A stretch of 64,000 nucleotides of DNA from Liolophura sinensis. Its lineage: Eukaryota; Mollusca; Polyplacophora; Chitonida; Chitonidae. Under the pieces are notes generated by a model, which made no database searches, was not told the origin of the DNA, and was given only the letters and a program-made list of their open reading frames with translations. The DNA is taken from NCBI RefSeq assembly GCF_032854445.1, contig NC_088302.1:55594237-55658236 (forward strand). Direction: 5' to 3'. Made by a program: the position numbers and the translations under genes. This document shows, piece by piece, positions 12,689-24,400 of the stretch (position 1 is its first letter; the number at the start of each line of letters is the position of its first letter).

Positions 12689-12754
12689 TGGGGGTGGGGG
12701 TGGGGAGGAGGAGTTGGGGGGGGGGGGGGGGGGTGGGGGGGGGGGGGGGGGGGG
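12660..12754 (+). repeat. GT microsatellite leading into a long G-run
   Basis: A (GT)n run is followed by GGGGGTGGGGGTGGGG at about 12689 and then nearly pure G, with one T, to 12754. Several tracts of three or more G satisfy the usual G-quadruplex pattern. Its exact length is likely unreliable in the assembly. Confidence 0.95.
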
Positions 12755-14601
12755 TAGTATCTGTATCTGTCAGCATGTTAATGACTTGGTGTTCTTTATC
12801 GTTTGGCAGGAAAATCCATTAGTCATCCTAGTCAAGGTTTTGTTCTGAAGCATGTATTTCAACAGCTCAATGACCAACTCATTTCATCAATTAGTTTAAT
12901 CCCAGAGGGGGGAGACATTCTCAGACGATGGCTCTAGTCCGACTCTAAGCCTCAAATCTCTTCTTCTGTTCCATGCTGTGGCCAAGAAACATGTCTCACA
13001 ATGTTTGTTTGCAATCTCCTGCACGAATTAATGAATTAAAGGCCTGGAAGGTTGGGAAAACTGACTTCCTGTGAAGAATGAGCGGTGTGTGTTGGAATAC
13101 TTCTTGCCTATTTGTCGGTTTTTATATTACCCTCTCCCCACACTCCAGGTTTTCACACCACCTATGTTACAATGTGAGGTGTAGAGTTTGTCTCAGGCAA
13201 AGTGGAACATGTCCTCCAAACACTGCGCTGTCTTGCTTCATGACCAGGCACTGCTTTACCAGATTAAGACGATAGCGTTTTCAAATGCAGCGGATGACAG
13301 ATAATGAAATTCTTTACTAGACGTCTACCCAAGTTTCGATTCAGGAAATATTTTGTGTGAAATTCATTACATTGATTTTACTCTTTCGCTTCTTTCTCTA
13401 CGTGCTGGTGGCCCCAAATTGTCGTAAGCTTTTATCTTTTTTACCCTTCATTGGTCAGGAGATTAAAAACCTGTTATTGTTGTGACAGAATTGCCTGCGG
13501 AGAACAAAAAAGCAATCTTAGCTTTGTAAACGTTCTCCAATCTAGCTCTTACGTCTCCACTGCCCTTTTTCTCTTAGCACTTCATAATTTCTGATTGCCA
13601 TTTGTGCTGTGTCATAAAAATGCAAATCTGGATATTAATTTGATAAATAATAATGGAAGATATTATTCACTTAAAACATAATGCAGATGTGAATTCTATC
13701 CTTGGCTATTCTAGTCAGACAAATGGTGTTCTTGGGTTTCCCATATTGACATGTGTGACAGATTTGGCTGAAGCTGAAATAATGAAAATTAAAGAATTGA
13801 TAAAGTGACATGGTTTTGATTTCTAGAGTGGGGAAGTTTATTGCCAATTTCTGGAATTATGGCATGTAAGAAGTCATTTTATTTGAGCACAAATTGGGAA
13901 ACAGTGTTTAAGAAATTTTTAAGGGGATTGTCTGATATGAGGGCTAGGTACACAAGATCGTCTTGTACTCAAGTCACACTCAGGGTCAACGTAGCCTGGC
14001 TGTTCCACACTGTTCAATACTTAATACCAGGTTTAACTTCAAACCAAGTCTTCAATTTTGTACTTAGCCCAGAAGTAATTGCGTAACATTATCTTAAATA
14101 GGAACTAAATCTGCTGCTGTTATACCTTGACTCTGGACAACTACATTGGCTGAAGAATTTGGTGAAAGTCTTAAATATAAAATGTGACTTAATAATACCA
14201 GTATTAGCTAAAGCACTTTTGAGCAGCTGGGTTCTGTTTACTGCACTGAAATTGTGGCTTTACCTTAGTTAGGAGTTATCTTATAACGAAATGGCAAATT
14301 AGTGTTTGCACTCAAATATAAATATAAGTCTGACTTACATCTAAGACGGTTTGTTGATGTACTGATGCAGCCTTGAATCAGAAGGTTTCACAGGTACATG
14401 GAAAGGTGTTGTGGTTTTCTCAGAGATGTGGCACGATTCACTGTGTTAAAGCCTTCCTGTTGTCATTTAATCAGAATGTCTTCAAGTATAGCTTAAAAAT
14501 CTCAGCTTGCAGCTAATTTTGTTTTTCTCTTTTTGATACTTTGAAACAAAAGCTCAAAATTAGGAGACCATGATGATTCATTCATTCCCTCCACCTGGCT
14601 G
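12755..14601. other. Unique AT-rich stretch, nothing recognised
   Basis: Frames of 65 codons (13078-13275) and 81 codons (13841-14086) have no recognisable product or splice context. I see no repeat family or RNA gene. Confidence 0.5.
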
Positions 14602-14846
14602 AATCACAGTGTCATTTCTCTCACCAGTGCGATCGTTGTGAGATCAAGTCCATCTCAAGCTGGCTTCCTTTCCGGCCGTACGTGGGAAGGTCTGGCAGCA
14701 ACCTGCGGATGGTTGTGGGTTTCCCCCGAGCTCTGCCCGGTTTCCTCCCACCATATTGCTGGCCGCTGTCATATAAGTAAAATATTCTTGAGTACGGCGT
14801 AAAACAGGAATCAGATAAATAAATAAATACATAAATCACAGTGTCA
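14602..14846 (+). mobile_element. 5'-truncated SINE with 13-bp target-site duplication
   Basis: The element (about 14615-14833) keeps the SINE middle, CAGCAACCTGCGGATGGTTG, and the tail TTCTTGAGTACGGCGTAAAA followed by an ATAA-rich end, but lacks the A-box half of the head. It is flanked by AATCACAGTGTCA at 14602-14614 and 14834-14846. A 5' truncation with flanking direct repeats is the expected product of LINE-driven target-primed reverse transcription. Confidence 0.93.
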
Positions 14847-14880
14847 ATTCACCACACCTTCCCACCACACACCCTCAGCT

Positions 14881-15000
14881 TGTGTCACACACTTTGCTTG
14901 GTGTAGCCGTGCATTATGTTCTAGTTGTATTAGGTTAGCTTATGTCACACACTTTGCTTGGTGTAGCCTTGCATTATGTTCTAGTTGGATTAGGTTAAGA
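14881..15000. repeat. Two-copy tandem duplication, 60-bp unit
   Basis: GTCACACACTTTGCTTGGTG recurs 60 bp apart (starting near 14884 and 14944), with few differences across the whole unit. Confidence 0.92.
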
Positions 15001-15780
15001 TCATTGTGACACAACATTGTGTTGCATGACACATGCAACAAAGGTTCACTGATTTGTCAATCCATTAGAAACACAGCCGGCACCATGTGTAATTATTTTG
15101 TATAACAATAGCATTGGACAGAATTATAGCTGACAAAGTCATGTTTGCAAACTGCTGTTTCTGTAGGATCCTGTATGCTTAAAGAGTACTGTTTAGATTG
15201 TCAGTTTACTGAGTTTTTCTTTGAACAAAAAATGACCTTCATATTTTTTGTATATATATATATATATATTAAAATATTTCTTTTCTAGTTGAGAATTCAT
15301 GTCATACCTTTTCATTATTGTGAGCAATCTGATTATAAAAGAATGAAAGAATTGTAAATAAATAAGAATAAATAATAAATAATTCTCTGTTTCTGAAGAA
15401 TAAAGATAACTAGGTTGAAAAGTGACAATATGAAGTGAATATAATGAGTGACATAATTGGTAGGGTGGAGCATGAACAGGTCATATTTCTGTGTAACAAA
15501 GACTTTTTTAATGGGTTAGGTGTCCAAAATAACATCTGAAAAGGAGAAGTTCCAAACTGAGTTTTATGTTCATATTCAAACTATTAGAATGGCAGCAGGA
15601 TACTTTTGTAATAAACATTTCTGTAATTATCTTGTGATGGAAGTCTTCAGAGTGTAGCAGTGTAGATGCAGGGAAATTGACATAGGGTATTTTCTGTCTA
15701 GGCAGTCAGGGGAAAGAGGTCACATTGTCTCCCTGGGGCTAGTAATGATATTCTAAGGTAACAATATTTTTCTACTGGAG
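15001..15780. other. Unique AT-rich stretch with TA microsatellite
   Basis: A (TA)n tract lies at about 15250-15269. Nothing else is recognised. Confidence 0.5.
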
Positions 15781-16777
15781 GCTGTGCCAGTTTGCCGCTT
15801 TTCCCTCTCAGTCTGCTGCACTAAAGCCACCACTTTGACAGTCAAATAGGATTGCATGTATGGTCAGTAGTCCCTTGTGACTTTCTGCACTATTGAACAG
15901 CTCCCGTCTTTCCCCTCCAGCTAGGCACTGCAAGTGTTGCAATCCATCCTGTGGTATACTGCCTGATACCACTGCCTGCTGTGTCAACCCCAAAGCCTGC
16001 TGCTAGGCTACTACTGCTGCTGACTTCTCTGTCTGTCAGCTTCCCTCCTCCCTCCCACCCCCGGAGATCAATAGTAGAACAGCCTGGCTGCACACTGAGG
16101 GCAGCCAGCCAGAACTGCCAATGCTGAGGACTGTGCTTTGCTGTGGAATCGGCAAGTTGGCCTGAGCCAGGAATCTGCCAGAATCAGTCAGTTACAGCTC
16201 TCTGTGCTTACTGTGAGCTGCCCAGGATTTCCTCACACATACAGATATAGCTAGTAAGGTCTACTAGTGGACAAGGCCACACTGTCACCCTAGCCTTGGG
16301 GCTTCCGTGGTCACGCTTTCCTTACCAGTACTCTATATGGTGTGAGTGCCCGTGCTCACAGGCTGGTGGGTCAGTGATGTGCCAGCAGAACCAGTGTGTT
16401 CTGTGCCTGACAAGTCCGTGGGACAAGCCTGCCAAGTCTCCAGTGTACTTCTAAAAAGCATTGGCAGTTAAAACATTAGTGTGTAACTGTTTCCTCTTTG
16501 TTTGTGTGAAGTGAGCTACTGGTTAAAGGTCTGAAAACAGCATCTGTGTCTGATGTTCTGTGTAGTAACTGCCTGGAACAAGCCATCTGTGAATGTAAAG
16601 CCTTGATAGCTCTCTCCTGGCCATTTTTGTGCATGGGATTCCTTTACAGCTGTCTTGTAACGGATAATCATTACGTAACTGGATGTCCTAAAGAGAAACG
16701 CGCCTTTCATTCCATAATCACTGTGTTCAGACGGCAGACATACATTCCCCTCCCAAAGGGCTGCCCATAAATTCAAG
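15781..16777 (+). other. GC-richer block ending in a strong splice donor: possible 5' noncoding exon
   Basis: This block is richer in G+C than its surroundings and ends in TTCAAG|GTAAGAGAG, a near-consensus donor with the exon end at 16777. A 74-codon frame (16546-16770) lies just before the donor and closes with a stop, so if this is an exon it is more likely leader sequence with an upstream ORF than main coding sequence. No TATA box or recognised initiator was identified. RNA data would be needed to make this more than a hint. Confidence 0.2.
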
Positions 16778-17374
16778 GTAAGAGAGCTTCATGTAAACCT
16801 CTTCATTAGATATCATCACTGTAATGGAATAATGGTTTGTTTATTGGGGAGGAGACAAAGCCTGATCTGTGGCTCGGGCATCTAGTGTGGGGATTATCTT
16901 GGGACCTTGAGGTGTAAATAAGTCTATTACACAGAACCCTGATTTTTCCTGACTAGTTCTATGGTTGTAGGTCTACATACACTGCCAAGCACCTGTACAA
17001 GAGCACTAGTTGTACAGGTGTTCACAGGAGATCTGGATCTCCACAAGAAGTTTCGTTCTGCACAGTAATGATGCTGAGGACATCACAGTAACTGTAAATA
17101 GATTCGCCCAGATTTTGCATATCTGTGTTTTTAGGAAGACATAATTTTGTTATTTATAAACATATTGACATTTATAAACATGTTCACACATAGATTTTCC
17201 TGGAGCAGCATTTTTATTTGTGGAGCAGGAAACGCTTACTCTCACTGATCTCAATCTTTTCACTAGTTAATACTTCTAACTCTACCTTGTACTGCTGGTT
17301 ATATTGTAGTCTTACTGTAACAATAGACATATTGAGCAGGCATATAAACCAGTGGTATATGGTGTATATATTAT
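16778..17374. other. Unique stretch with a 10-bp hairpin
   Basis: Mostly AT-rich unique sequence. A perfect inverted repeat, ACCTGTACAA at 16991-17000 and TTGTACAGGT at 17010-17019, brackets a 9-base loop and resembles the monomer of the array that follows. Confidence 0.6.
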
Positions 17375-18255
17375 AGTATATGTCCAGTACAGGCTTGTTG
17401 TCCAGGTGACGTGCAGTACAGGCTAGTTGTACAGGTGATGTGCAGTACAGGCTAGTTGTACAGGTGACGTGCAGTACAGGCTAGTTGTACAGGTGACGTA
17501 GTATAGATTTGTTGTTCAGGTGACCTGTAGTACAGGCTTGTTGTTCAGGAGACATGTAGTACAGGCTTGTTCAGGAAACGTACTGCAGGCTTGTTGTTCA
17601 GGTGACATGTAGTATATATGTTTGTTGTTCAGGAGACATGTAGTACAGGCTTGTTGTTCAGGAGATGTGTAGTACAGTCTTGTTGTTCAGGAGATGTGTA
17701 GTACAGGCTTGTTGTTCAGGAGACGTGTAGTATAGGCTTGTTGTTCAGGTGACATGTAGTACAGGCTTGTTGTTCAGCAGATGTGTAGTACAGGCTTGTT
17801 GTTCAGGTGATGTGTAGTACAGGCTTGTTGTTCAGGAGACATGTAGTACAGGCTTGTTCAGGAAACGTACTGCAGGCTTGTTGTTCAGGTGACATGTAGT
17901 ATATATGTTTGTTGTTCAGGAGACATGTAGTACAGGCTTGTTGTTCAGGTGACATGTAGCACAGGCTTGTTGTTCAGGTGACGTGCTGTACAGGCTAGTT
18001 GTACAAGTGATGTAGTACAGGCTAGTTTTACAGGTGACATGCAGCACAGGCTTGTTGTTTAGGTGACGTGCGGTACAGGCTAGTTGTACAGGTGGTGTGC
18101 AGTACAGGCTAGTTGTACAGGTGACATCCTGTATAGGCTAGTTGTACAGGTGACGTGCAGTAAAGGCTAGTTGTAAAGGTGACCTGTCATACAGGCTGTC
18201 CAAACCTGTTGCTCGGGAGACATTTAGTACAAGGCTGTTGTCTTGAAGACGCTAC
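17375..18255. repeat. Minisatellite, ~29-bp unit, about 30 copies
   Basis: Units contain TACAGGCTTGTTGTTCAGG or TACAGGCTAGTTGTACAGG followed by TGACGTGCAG or AGACATGTAG. The two sub-types are spatially sorted: GTTGTACAGG units at both edges and GTTGTTCAGG units in the middle. A rare variant, CAGGAAACGTACTGCAGG, occurs at about 17572 and 17859, 287 bp apart, showing a ten-monomer higher-order duplication. Confidence 0.95.
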
Positions 18256-18582
18256 AGGCTTTATGCTTGGTTTAGTACATATAATAAAACGATGATGTTG
18301 CATTTAAGCCTGTGTTCAGCCTATAATACACTTTCTTTTAATTAATTTATCAGATATTTTTCTTTTCACTAAAGTACATGTTGTGTAAACCACAGACTAT
18401 ATTGTGGCTTTGATCATGAAAAACATGATGCATGCATAACGTTGTTTTAATCATGATAATGACAGCTGGTAGTTTGCATGGTGACAGTTATTTCGACAGT
18501 GTGATATTTATGCATTAACATGAAAAGTTTGTGGAATTGAACTGATATGTGTTTGTCTTGGATGAAATTGTGTTATCTCGCT

Positions 18583-18803
18583 TACCCTAAATGACCAGAA
18601 AATTCCACCACAATAGAGCATTTCTTGGGGCAAAATAAATGTTACGAGATATTACCTTGGTGCCAAAATTTATATTTTCCCAGTAAGGCACCACCCTACC
18701 CACCAAACAAACCTCAAAACACCTTTCTAACATCAACAGAACTCCCAGAATATGGAAAAATGAGCAATTTAGTCATGGACGAAATTTTAGATCGTTCAGG
18801 GTA
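18583..18803. mobile_element. MITE-like element, copy 1 (about 221 bp, imperfect terminal inverted repeats)
   Basis: The left end TACCCTAAATGACCAGAAAA (18583-) and the reverse complement of the right end, TACCCTGAACGATCTAAAAT (right end 18781-18803), match at most positions. The interior shares blocks with 43424-43639, including the region around CTCAAAACACCTTTCTAACA and the phrase GTCATGGACGAA. TA is present at both termini, suggesting a TA target duplication of the Tc1/mariner type. It has no coding capacity. Confidence 0.75.
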
Positions 18804-21025
18804 TACCCTGCAGTACCTGTAGATAGTATAGATTTCATATTGGGACGTCTGTTATGACAGTATTATTGAGGTATTGAGATGTCATGATAGAATGGACATT
18901 GTCTGTTCTTGTGCTGATGGTGTGGCAGGAGGATGCATCTGTTGTAGATGCAAATGTGTGTTTGATTGGATAGATGTAGTCTCATGAAGAAATCTGTGAC
19001 TGTATCTATGCTAGTAATAGACACTTTCCCACAGCTGTGCAGGTACATATCTCATTAGCTGAGTTGCTTTAATGACACCCTCGTAGTACATAAAAAGCTC
19101 AGGTATTGATTTTATGTTTTAACTGTGGAAGATGTTGTATAAACTGGACTCGATGTAACAGTCTCTTGCGGTGGTTTACATGTAAAAGGCTGTAGATTCA
19201 GAGTTGAGATGGGCCACGAACATAATACTTCTCATCATCGTTCTCTGATGGTATTGTTCTGTTTTTTTGTTTGTGTATTGGGCAGCGGTTCAGAAGGCAG
19301 CAGGCTGGAGCCAGCCAGAGGCTGATGAGTTAACACAAAAGCTGTATAGGCCGTGTTTTTACATGATAGAGGGATTCTCATAACACTGGCATATTAGATT
19401 CTGTAGAAATTTATGGCCTTGCGAGGACTTGTTATTTATATGCGGCTGTGTTGGCTGAACTTCATTGGCTTTGTTGAAGTCTAAGCCCTGTGATGTGAAA
19501 TTGGATCTTCACAAAGAGAGAAGACAATGGCAAAGATCTCTCATATTAAGCATTTCAATCCAGGTGTATTCTTGTACGCGTAAATACCCACTCAGTTCGA
19601 CTCCTGTGTTTATAATGGTGTTAATTATGACTGCCGATATGTTACATATGGTTTGACCTTGTGACCTCTTGCTACATGTACAGGAAGTGGTAAAGCCCAC
19701 TTGTACTTACCATCAAGATGGCCGATTCAGTTATTCTGAATCTCCCCCCAAAAGCTTTATGTCAAGATGTCAGCAGGAGAATTCTATCGATTTGCATTTC
19801 CATCTGCTTGCAACCATTCTTCTCTCTTTCTGTTTTTCTCTTGACTTCTTTCAATGATAAGCCCCTTTCCTTGCGCCTGATTTATCCAATGGGCTGTAAG
19901 TTTGTGATAGATTTGGCAGGGAAATCTTTATTTGATTATGTCCGTGATATTTTAATTTTCTGGTCGGCTGTGTCCACAATCCAGGCTTTCTCTCGCATGA
20001 CTGGGATAGCCTGCCGATTTGTTTGGAGACCTCTTGGTATACCTGGGGTGCTGGGAGATTAACAAACGAATCGATGGCAAAGAATAATTTCTGTTGTCCC
20101 GAGTGAGTTCTGCTCTTTGCTATATCATCATGTTCGTGAATCTCCATATTTTTTCTCAGTTCAATGATGGGTTGGGTTTTACTTTTTTTTTTTTACGCGC
20201 TTGATCTGGTGATGACATGAGATAATAACAAATTTGGTGAAAATAATTTGAAATTCGCAGCAGGAGAGTGATAATTCAATCGCAACATGTTGATTGTAGC
20301 AATTCTGTTGTTTGCCAAATCTGATGTTAAACCATAATAAATTTTCGCATGGCAGGACTGACAAAGCTTCTGCAAACAGCTCCGGTTAGATTTATAATGC
20401 GGCCATGTTTGATTTTGTTGCGCATGATGGCCTCGGCGGAAGGACGTGAGAGTTGGGTAGTGTAACCTGACTGAGCCCACTACATCTCCTCTCCATCCAT
20501 ACATGCATCATTAAGTGATTTTCCGGTAAACTCCCTCCCCCCACCCCCTTACCCCTCTGCGGTCCATCCCCCACCCCCCACTTTCTTTTTGTCCTTGCGT
20601 CCCCTCTCTGTGTGGCTTGGGATAAGTTCTTCACATTCATTGGGTGTGAATATGTGCTTTGTTATTTTACATTGAATTATGTCATGTGATTAAGTTGTTA
20701 TATTGTTTTTAATCTATTTTGTTGTAAGGGCACCTGGGGCAGGGCAACTGACAGAAATTTCACCCCAGCGTTTCCGTCCTTCACATATTTTATTTACTAT
20801 TTTGAGAAGTCTGAACCACAAAATTATGTATTGAAAAACCTCTTTGCAGTATTATTTCTGGTTAAAGTAAGTCTGTTTTCTCAGGCTGTTCTTAAGGTCT
20901 GCATGTCTCAGTCATGGTTTTCTTCAGTGCATATGATTGTTGCTGAAGTCATGCTTTGAATTATATTTGCTCTTTTTTTTGATTCTGATTGCAAATGGCT
21001 GAATTCGCTGTTCATCTTATTCACG
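18804..21025. other. Unique stretch, possible conserved non-coding DNA
   Basis: No gene can be supported. The 19718-20062 (+) frame of 114 codons overlaps an antisense open frame at 19851-20147 and gives no recognisable protein. Around 20525-20580 is a C-rich run. The block at about 19680-20060 has a complex, non-repetitive texture compatible with regulatory DNA, which cannot be tested here. Confidence 0.45.
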
Positions 21026-21246
21026 TTTGTAGCTTTTTGTGTGAAGCTTTATGTGTGTAGCTTTTTGTGTGAAGCTTTGTGTGTGCAGCTTTGTGTGTAA
21101 AGCTGTGAAGCTTTATGTGTGAAGCTTTATGTGTGAAGCTTTATGTGTGCAGCCTTGTGTGTGCAGCTTTGTGTGTGCAGCTTTGTGTGTAAAGCTGTAA
21201 AGCTTTGTGTGAAGCTTTATGTGTGAAGCTTTATGTGTGAAGCTTT
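21026..21246. repeat. Minisatellite, 14-bp unit, GTGTGAAGCTTTAT
   Basis: About 15 copies of GTGTGAAGCTTTAT with GTGTGCAGCTTTGT and GTGTAAAGCTGT variants. HindIII-type AAGCTT sites occur in most units. Confidence 0.93.
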
Positions 21247-21261
21247 AGAAAGTACGCACAT

Positions 21262-21354
21262 AGCATAATTTATAATCCTGGCTGTCATCATTTTAAGTGG
21301 AATATTCTTGAGTATGGCATAAAACACCAATCAAGTAAATAAATAAACAAAAAA
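21262..21354 (+). mobile_element. SINE 3' tail fragment
   Basis: GTGGAATATTCTTGAGTATG followed by GCATAAAACACCAATCAAGT and an ATAA-rich end matches the tail of the 26243-26508 SINE. The head and body are missing. Confidence 0.85.
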
Positions 21355-21359
21355 TTTTT

Positions 21360-21490
21360 GTGTCTGATAACATCTTATCAACCACTTTGTAGATTTCGGT
21401 AATAATGTACATCTTATCAGCCACATTGTACATTTATGTAATAACATACACCTTAATTATCAGCCACATTATAGATTTATGTAATATCAG
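21360..21490. repeat. Three degenerate ~55-60-bp tandem units
   Basis: CATCTTATCA(A/G)CCAC followed by TTTGTAGATTT or ATTGTACATTT recurs three times with increasing divergence, immediately after the SINE tail. Confidence 0.65.
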
Positions 21491-24400
21491 TTAAACAGTT
21501 AAATTTGTGAAAGTGCATAATAACATCCTGTCAACCATTGTATTAAAATACCACAATTTTGTCTCCTCCTAGAAAAATTTTAAAACGCATACAGTGTGTA
21601 ACGCAAATCCCTGACAGATTTTGTATGAGTTTTGTTTTACAGAAGAATATCCACAATCCTGCTTCCTCTCCTCACGTGTTACCTTGATTCATAACTAATA
21701 CAGGGATGTACATCTACGCTTGTGATAACAGGTGTAAAAAATATGGGCCATTGAGCAGACCATTTGTACATAGCTGAGGCAGTGTATAAACAAGGTGGTT
21801 GCAGATGGAGTGCACCAGCTGATACTGTATGAAGTGATGTTATGAGGCCGGCAGTGGGGATATCTGACTGGGAATTAGCTGTGTATGGGCTTCCCTAAGG
21901 CATCAAGCATTTGGCTTGTCCTCACCCAACACAAGGACACCTAGGACACAGGGACACAGGGACACATAGGCCGTCCAAGTTCTGCCTGCCCCAATTTTGT
22001 GAAAGGCATTCGGGTGCATGAGCAAATGCAGCTGAAAAGGGGTAAGGGGTGGTGCCGGTGTGGGAGGGAGGGAAGGAGGTAGGGAGAGACAAAGCTTGTG
22101 TCGCATTGTGGCTGATTACATGATGTAGCATGAACAAAACGCTGCCGTGCTGGGGCATTCTATAAATGAAATACTGGCCGTACAATAGAGGCAGGAGGTT
22201 TGTTACTGCGAGTGAGAACATCGTGTGAACTGCTGGATTAATTCTGATTACCAGTGAGGAATGGCTACATTGGGGGTGAGGGTAAGCCTGACCAGCCCTA
22301 TTGTCTGAGGCATTCTCTTAGTCCCTTCATCCATGACCCCTTTGACATAATATTTACGAGGCCTTTTTAATTTAGGTGTCCGTCAGCTGAGTCGCGATCG
22401 CCTATTGTGCCCTCCTCTTCATCCCGGGGTGATCCTCTTTGCCCATCACTCTTTCTATGACATCTCTTATAGCCTCGTGTATTTTTAGATGCCACAAACT
22501 TCGCTATAAACCAACCTGGAGGCTTCAAAACTTGTCCTTTATGTTGAGTCTAAATATTGCTGTAACGACTTAACTTCAACTTCTCTTGCTTATTCTGTAC
22601 TGGCCAATAAATATACATAGACAGTAGAATATCAGCTGTGGTCTTCTACGCCATAGTATGACTTGATGCTAAAATACTAATATAATTTGTACCCATTTTT
22701 GAAACATGCTTAGAGCCATTTTTATCAGCTAATGTTATCAGTTAATGTTGAACATATTGTAAGGTTTGTTGTTGTTAAGCAATCTGTAGATGTAAGCTAT
22801 TTATGTACAGTACAGTAATATGAAAATATGAACTCTGACACAGGGGATATCTTTGCTAAGTTCCAGTGATTATATTAAGTCATGCATCTCAAGTATTTAA
22901 ACATTCTAATTCTTTTGCATTTTGGTAAATATTGAAGAAAATAGGCATGCTCCAATAGTCCGATTACAACATAAGCAAAGATCTGAAAAGACATAGGGAT
23001 GGATTTGCTGTGTCGAGTGAGAGAATGATGACTGACACTGTTTTCTAATTGTTACCAAGTCTGACCTCTTGTGCTCATGTTTTAACAATACATTTCTATA
23101 TTGAATGGTATCCTATGGGTTTGCTGTGAAGGTTGTTGATAAACCCATTCAAAGTACATTTCTCTCTGATCTAGGTGTGTGGGTATTTTTATACTCTGTC
23201 CAGTATTATCTAGCCCAAAGCTGACCTACATCTAGTTTTTGTTCTTTAGCTGTATGACCCTGACATATTAAGCACATTTTCCAAAGAAAGTAGTTAGTGT
23301 GGGTTGAGTGCAATCAGAGTTGACTTATTGTAGATGAAAGCAAGAGTAATTGGAACACTGTTTCATTTGTAGTTTGATTTTCTATGTGTATACAGTAGAC
23401 TTTTATATGTAGCATGCAAGAGACCATAAATTGCCCTATTTTCCGATACATGGTAGTTGAGATGCTGTGACTTTGTATAGACACGCTTGTTCAGTGCTTG
23501 TGGACAGATCAGAATTTTCTTTAGTTGGGTTGATTCTGACTTTTGTGGACAGGATGGACATTAGGCAGTATTGATGATATCCTCAAGTTGCATGAGATGT
23601 GAGCAAGGGTTGAACTGTCAGCTACGCATATGGATGACCTGTCACCTTGTGATCTGTGTCAAGGTGACCTTAAACATTTAGGCTTCCACCTGCCTCATCA
23701 CCCAGCCCTCTGTCTTGGTTTGCTTGAGATCTGATGGCATCAACTCTTGGTTAAGGCATTGATTCTGGAACAAGCTCTGTAGACAGAAACAAAGAAGATG
23801 AATAAAGAATTTTTAATAACATATCTCCAAGGAGAAGAGAAAAACAGGAAACCATTCGAGAACAGGATTACTGTTAATTTTCTCTTAAATATGGTGATGT
23901 TTAAGTCTAGGTAAGAGTGAGATGTATCTGGCTACTTGGCTTCTCGGGTGGAATATACATGTAAGGTTGTCTGGAGAATTTCCAACCAGAGACAAACCAT
24001 GCTGATCATGGTCAAGGTGAAGTGAAACTTTATGTGCGCTGGGCGGCCGCAGCCTGCTTCATCTTCATCCCCCCTCCAACAGTGCCATTTCCCGTTTAAT
24101 TTCATCACGAGCCGTATAAGGTCGGTGACGAGGCCTGACGGCCGGGCCGTGGTGTCTTCGTGGTAGGGGGATAATATGCTGAAATTGCCTCTCTAAGATG
24201 TATTGAATTTTCCTTCCAAATCGCTGCTCCTACATCAACGCTTGTCGACTGACTGGCTTTAGATGCGTTCTGCTTCACAGCCCCGTACGTGGGCCCAGGT
24301 TGGTGGCGCTGAGCAGTGGCGCTGTACACCCTGTCCACACTACATGTATGTCCTGGTATTTACTCACGACTGCTCCATTGGAGTTTTTGGTAAATTTTAG

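Noticed and set aside
19718-20062. 114-codon ORF with overlapping antisense ORF
   Set aside because: No recognisable product; openness on both strands points to stop-poor sequence and not coding.
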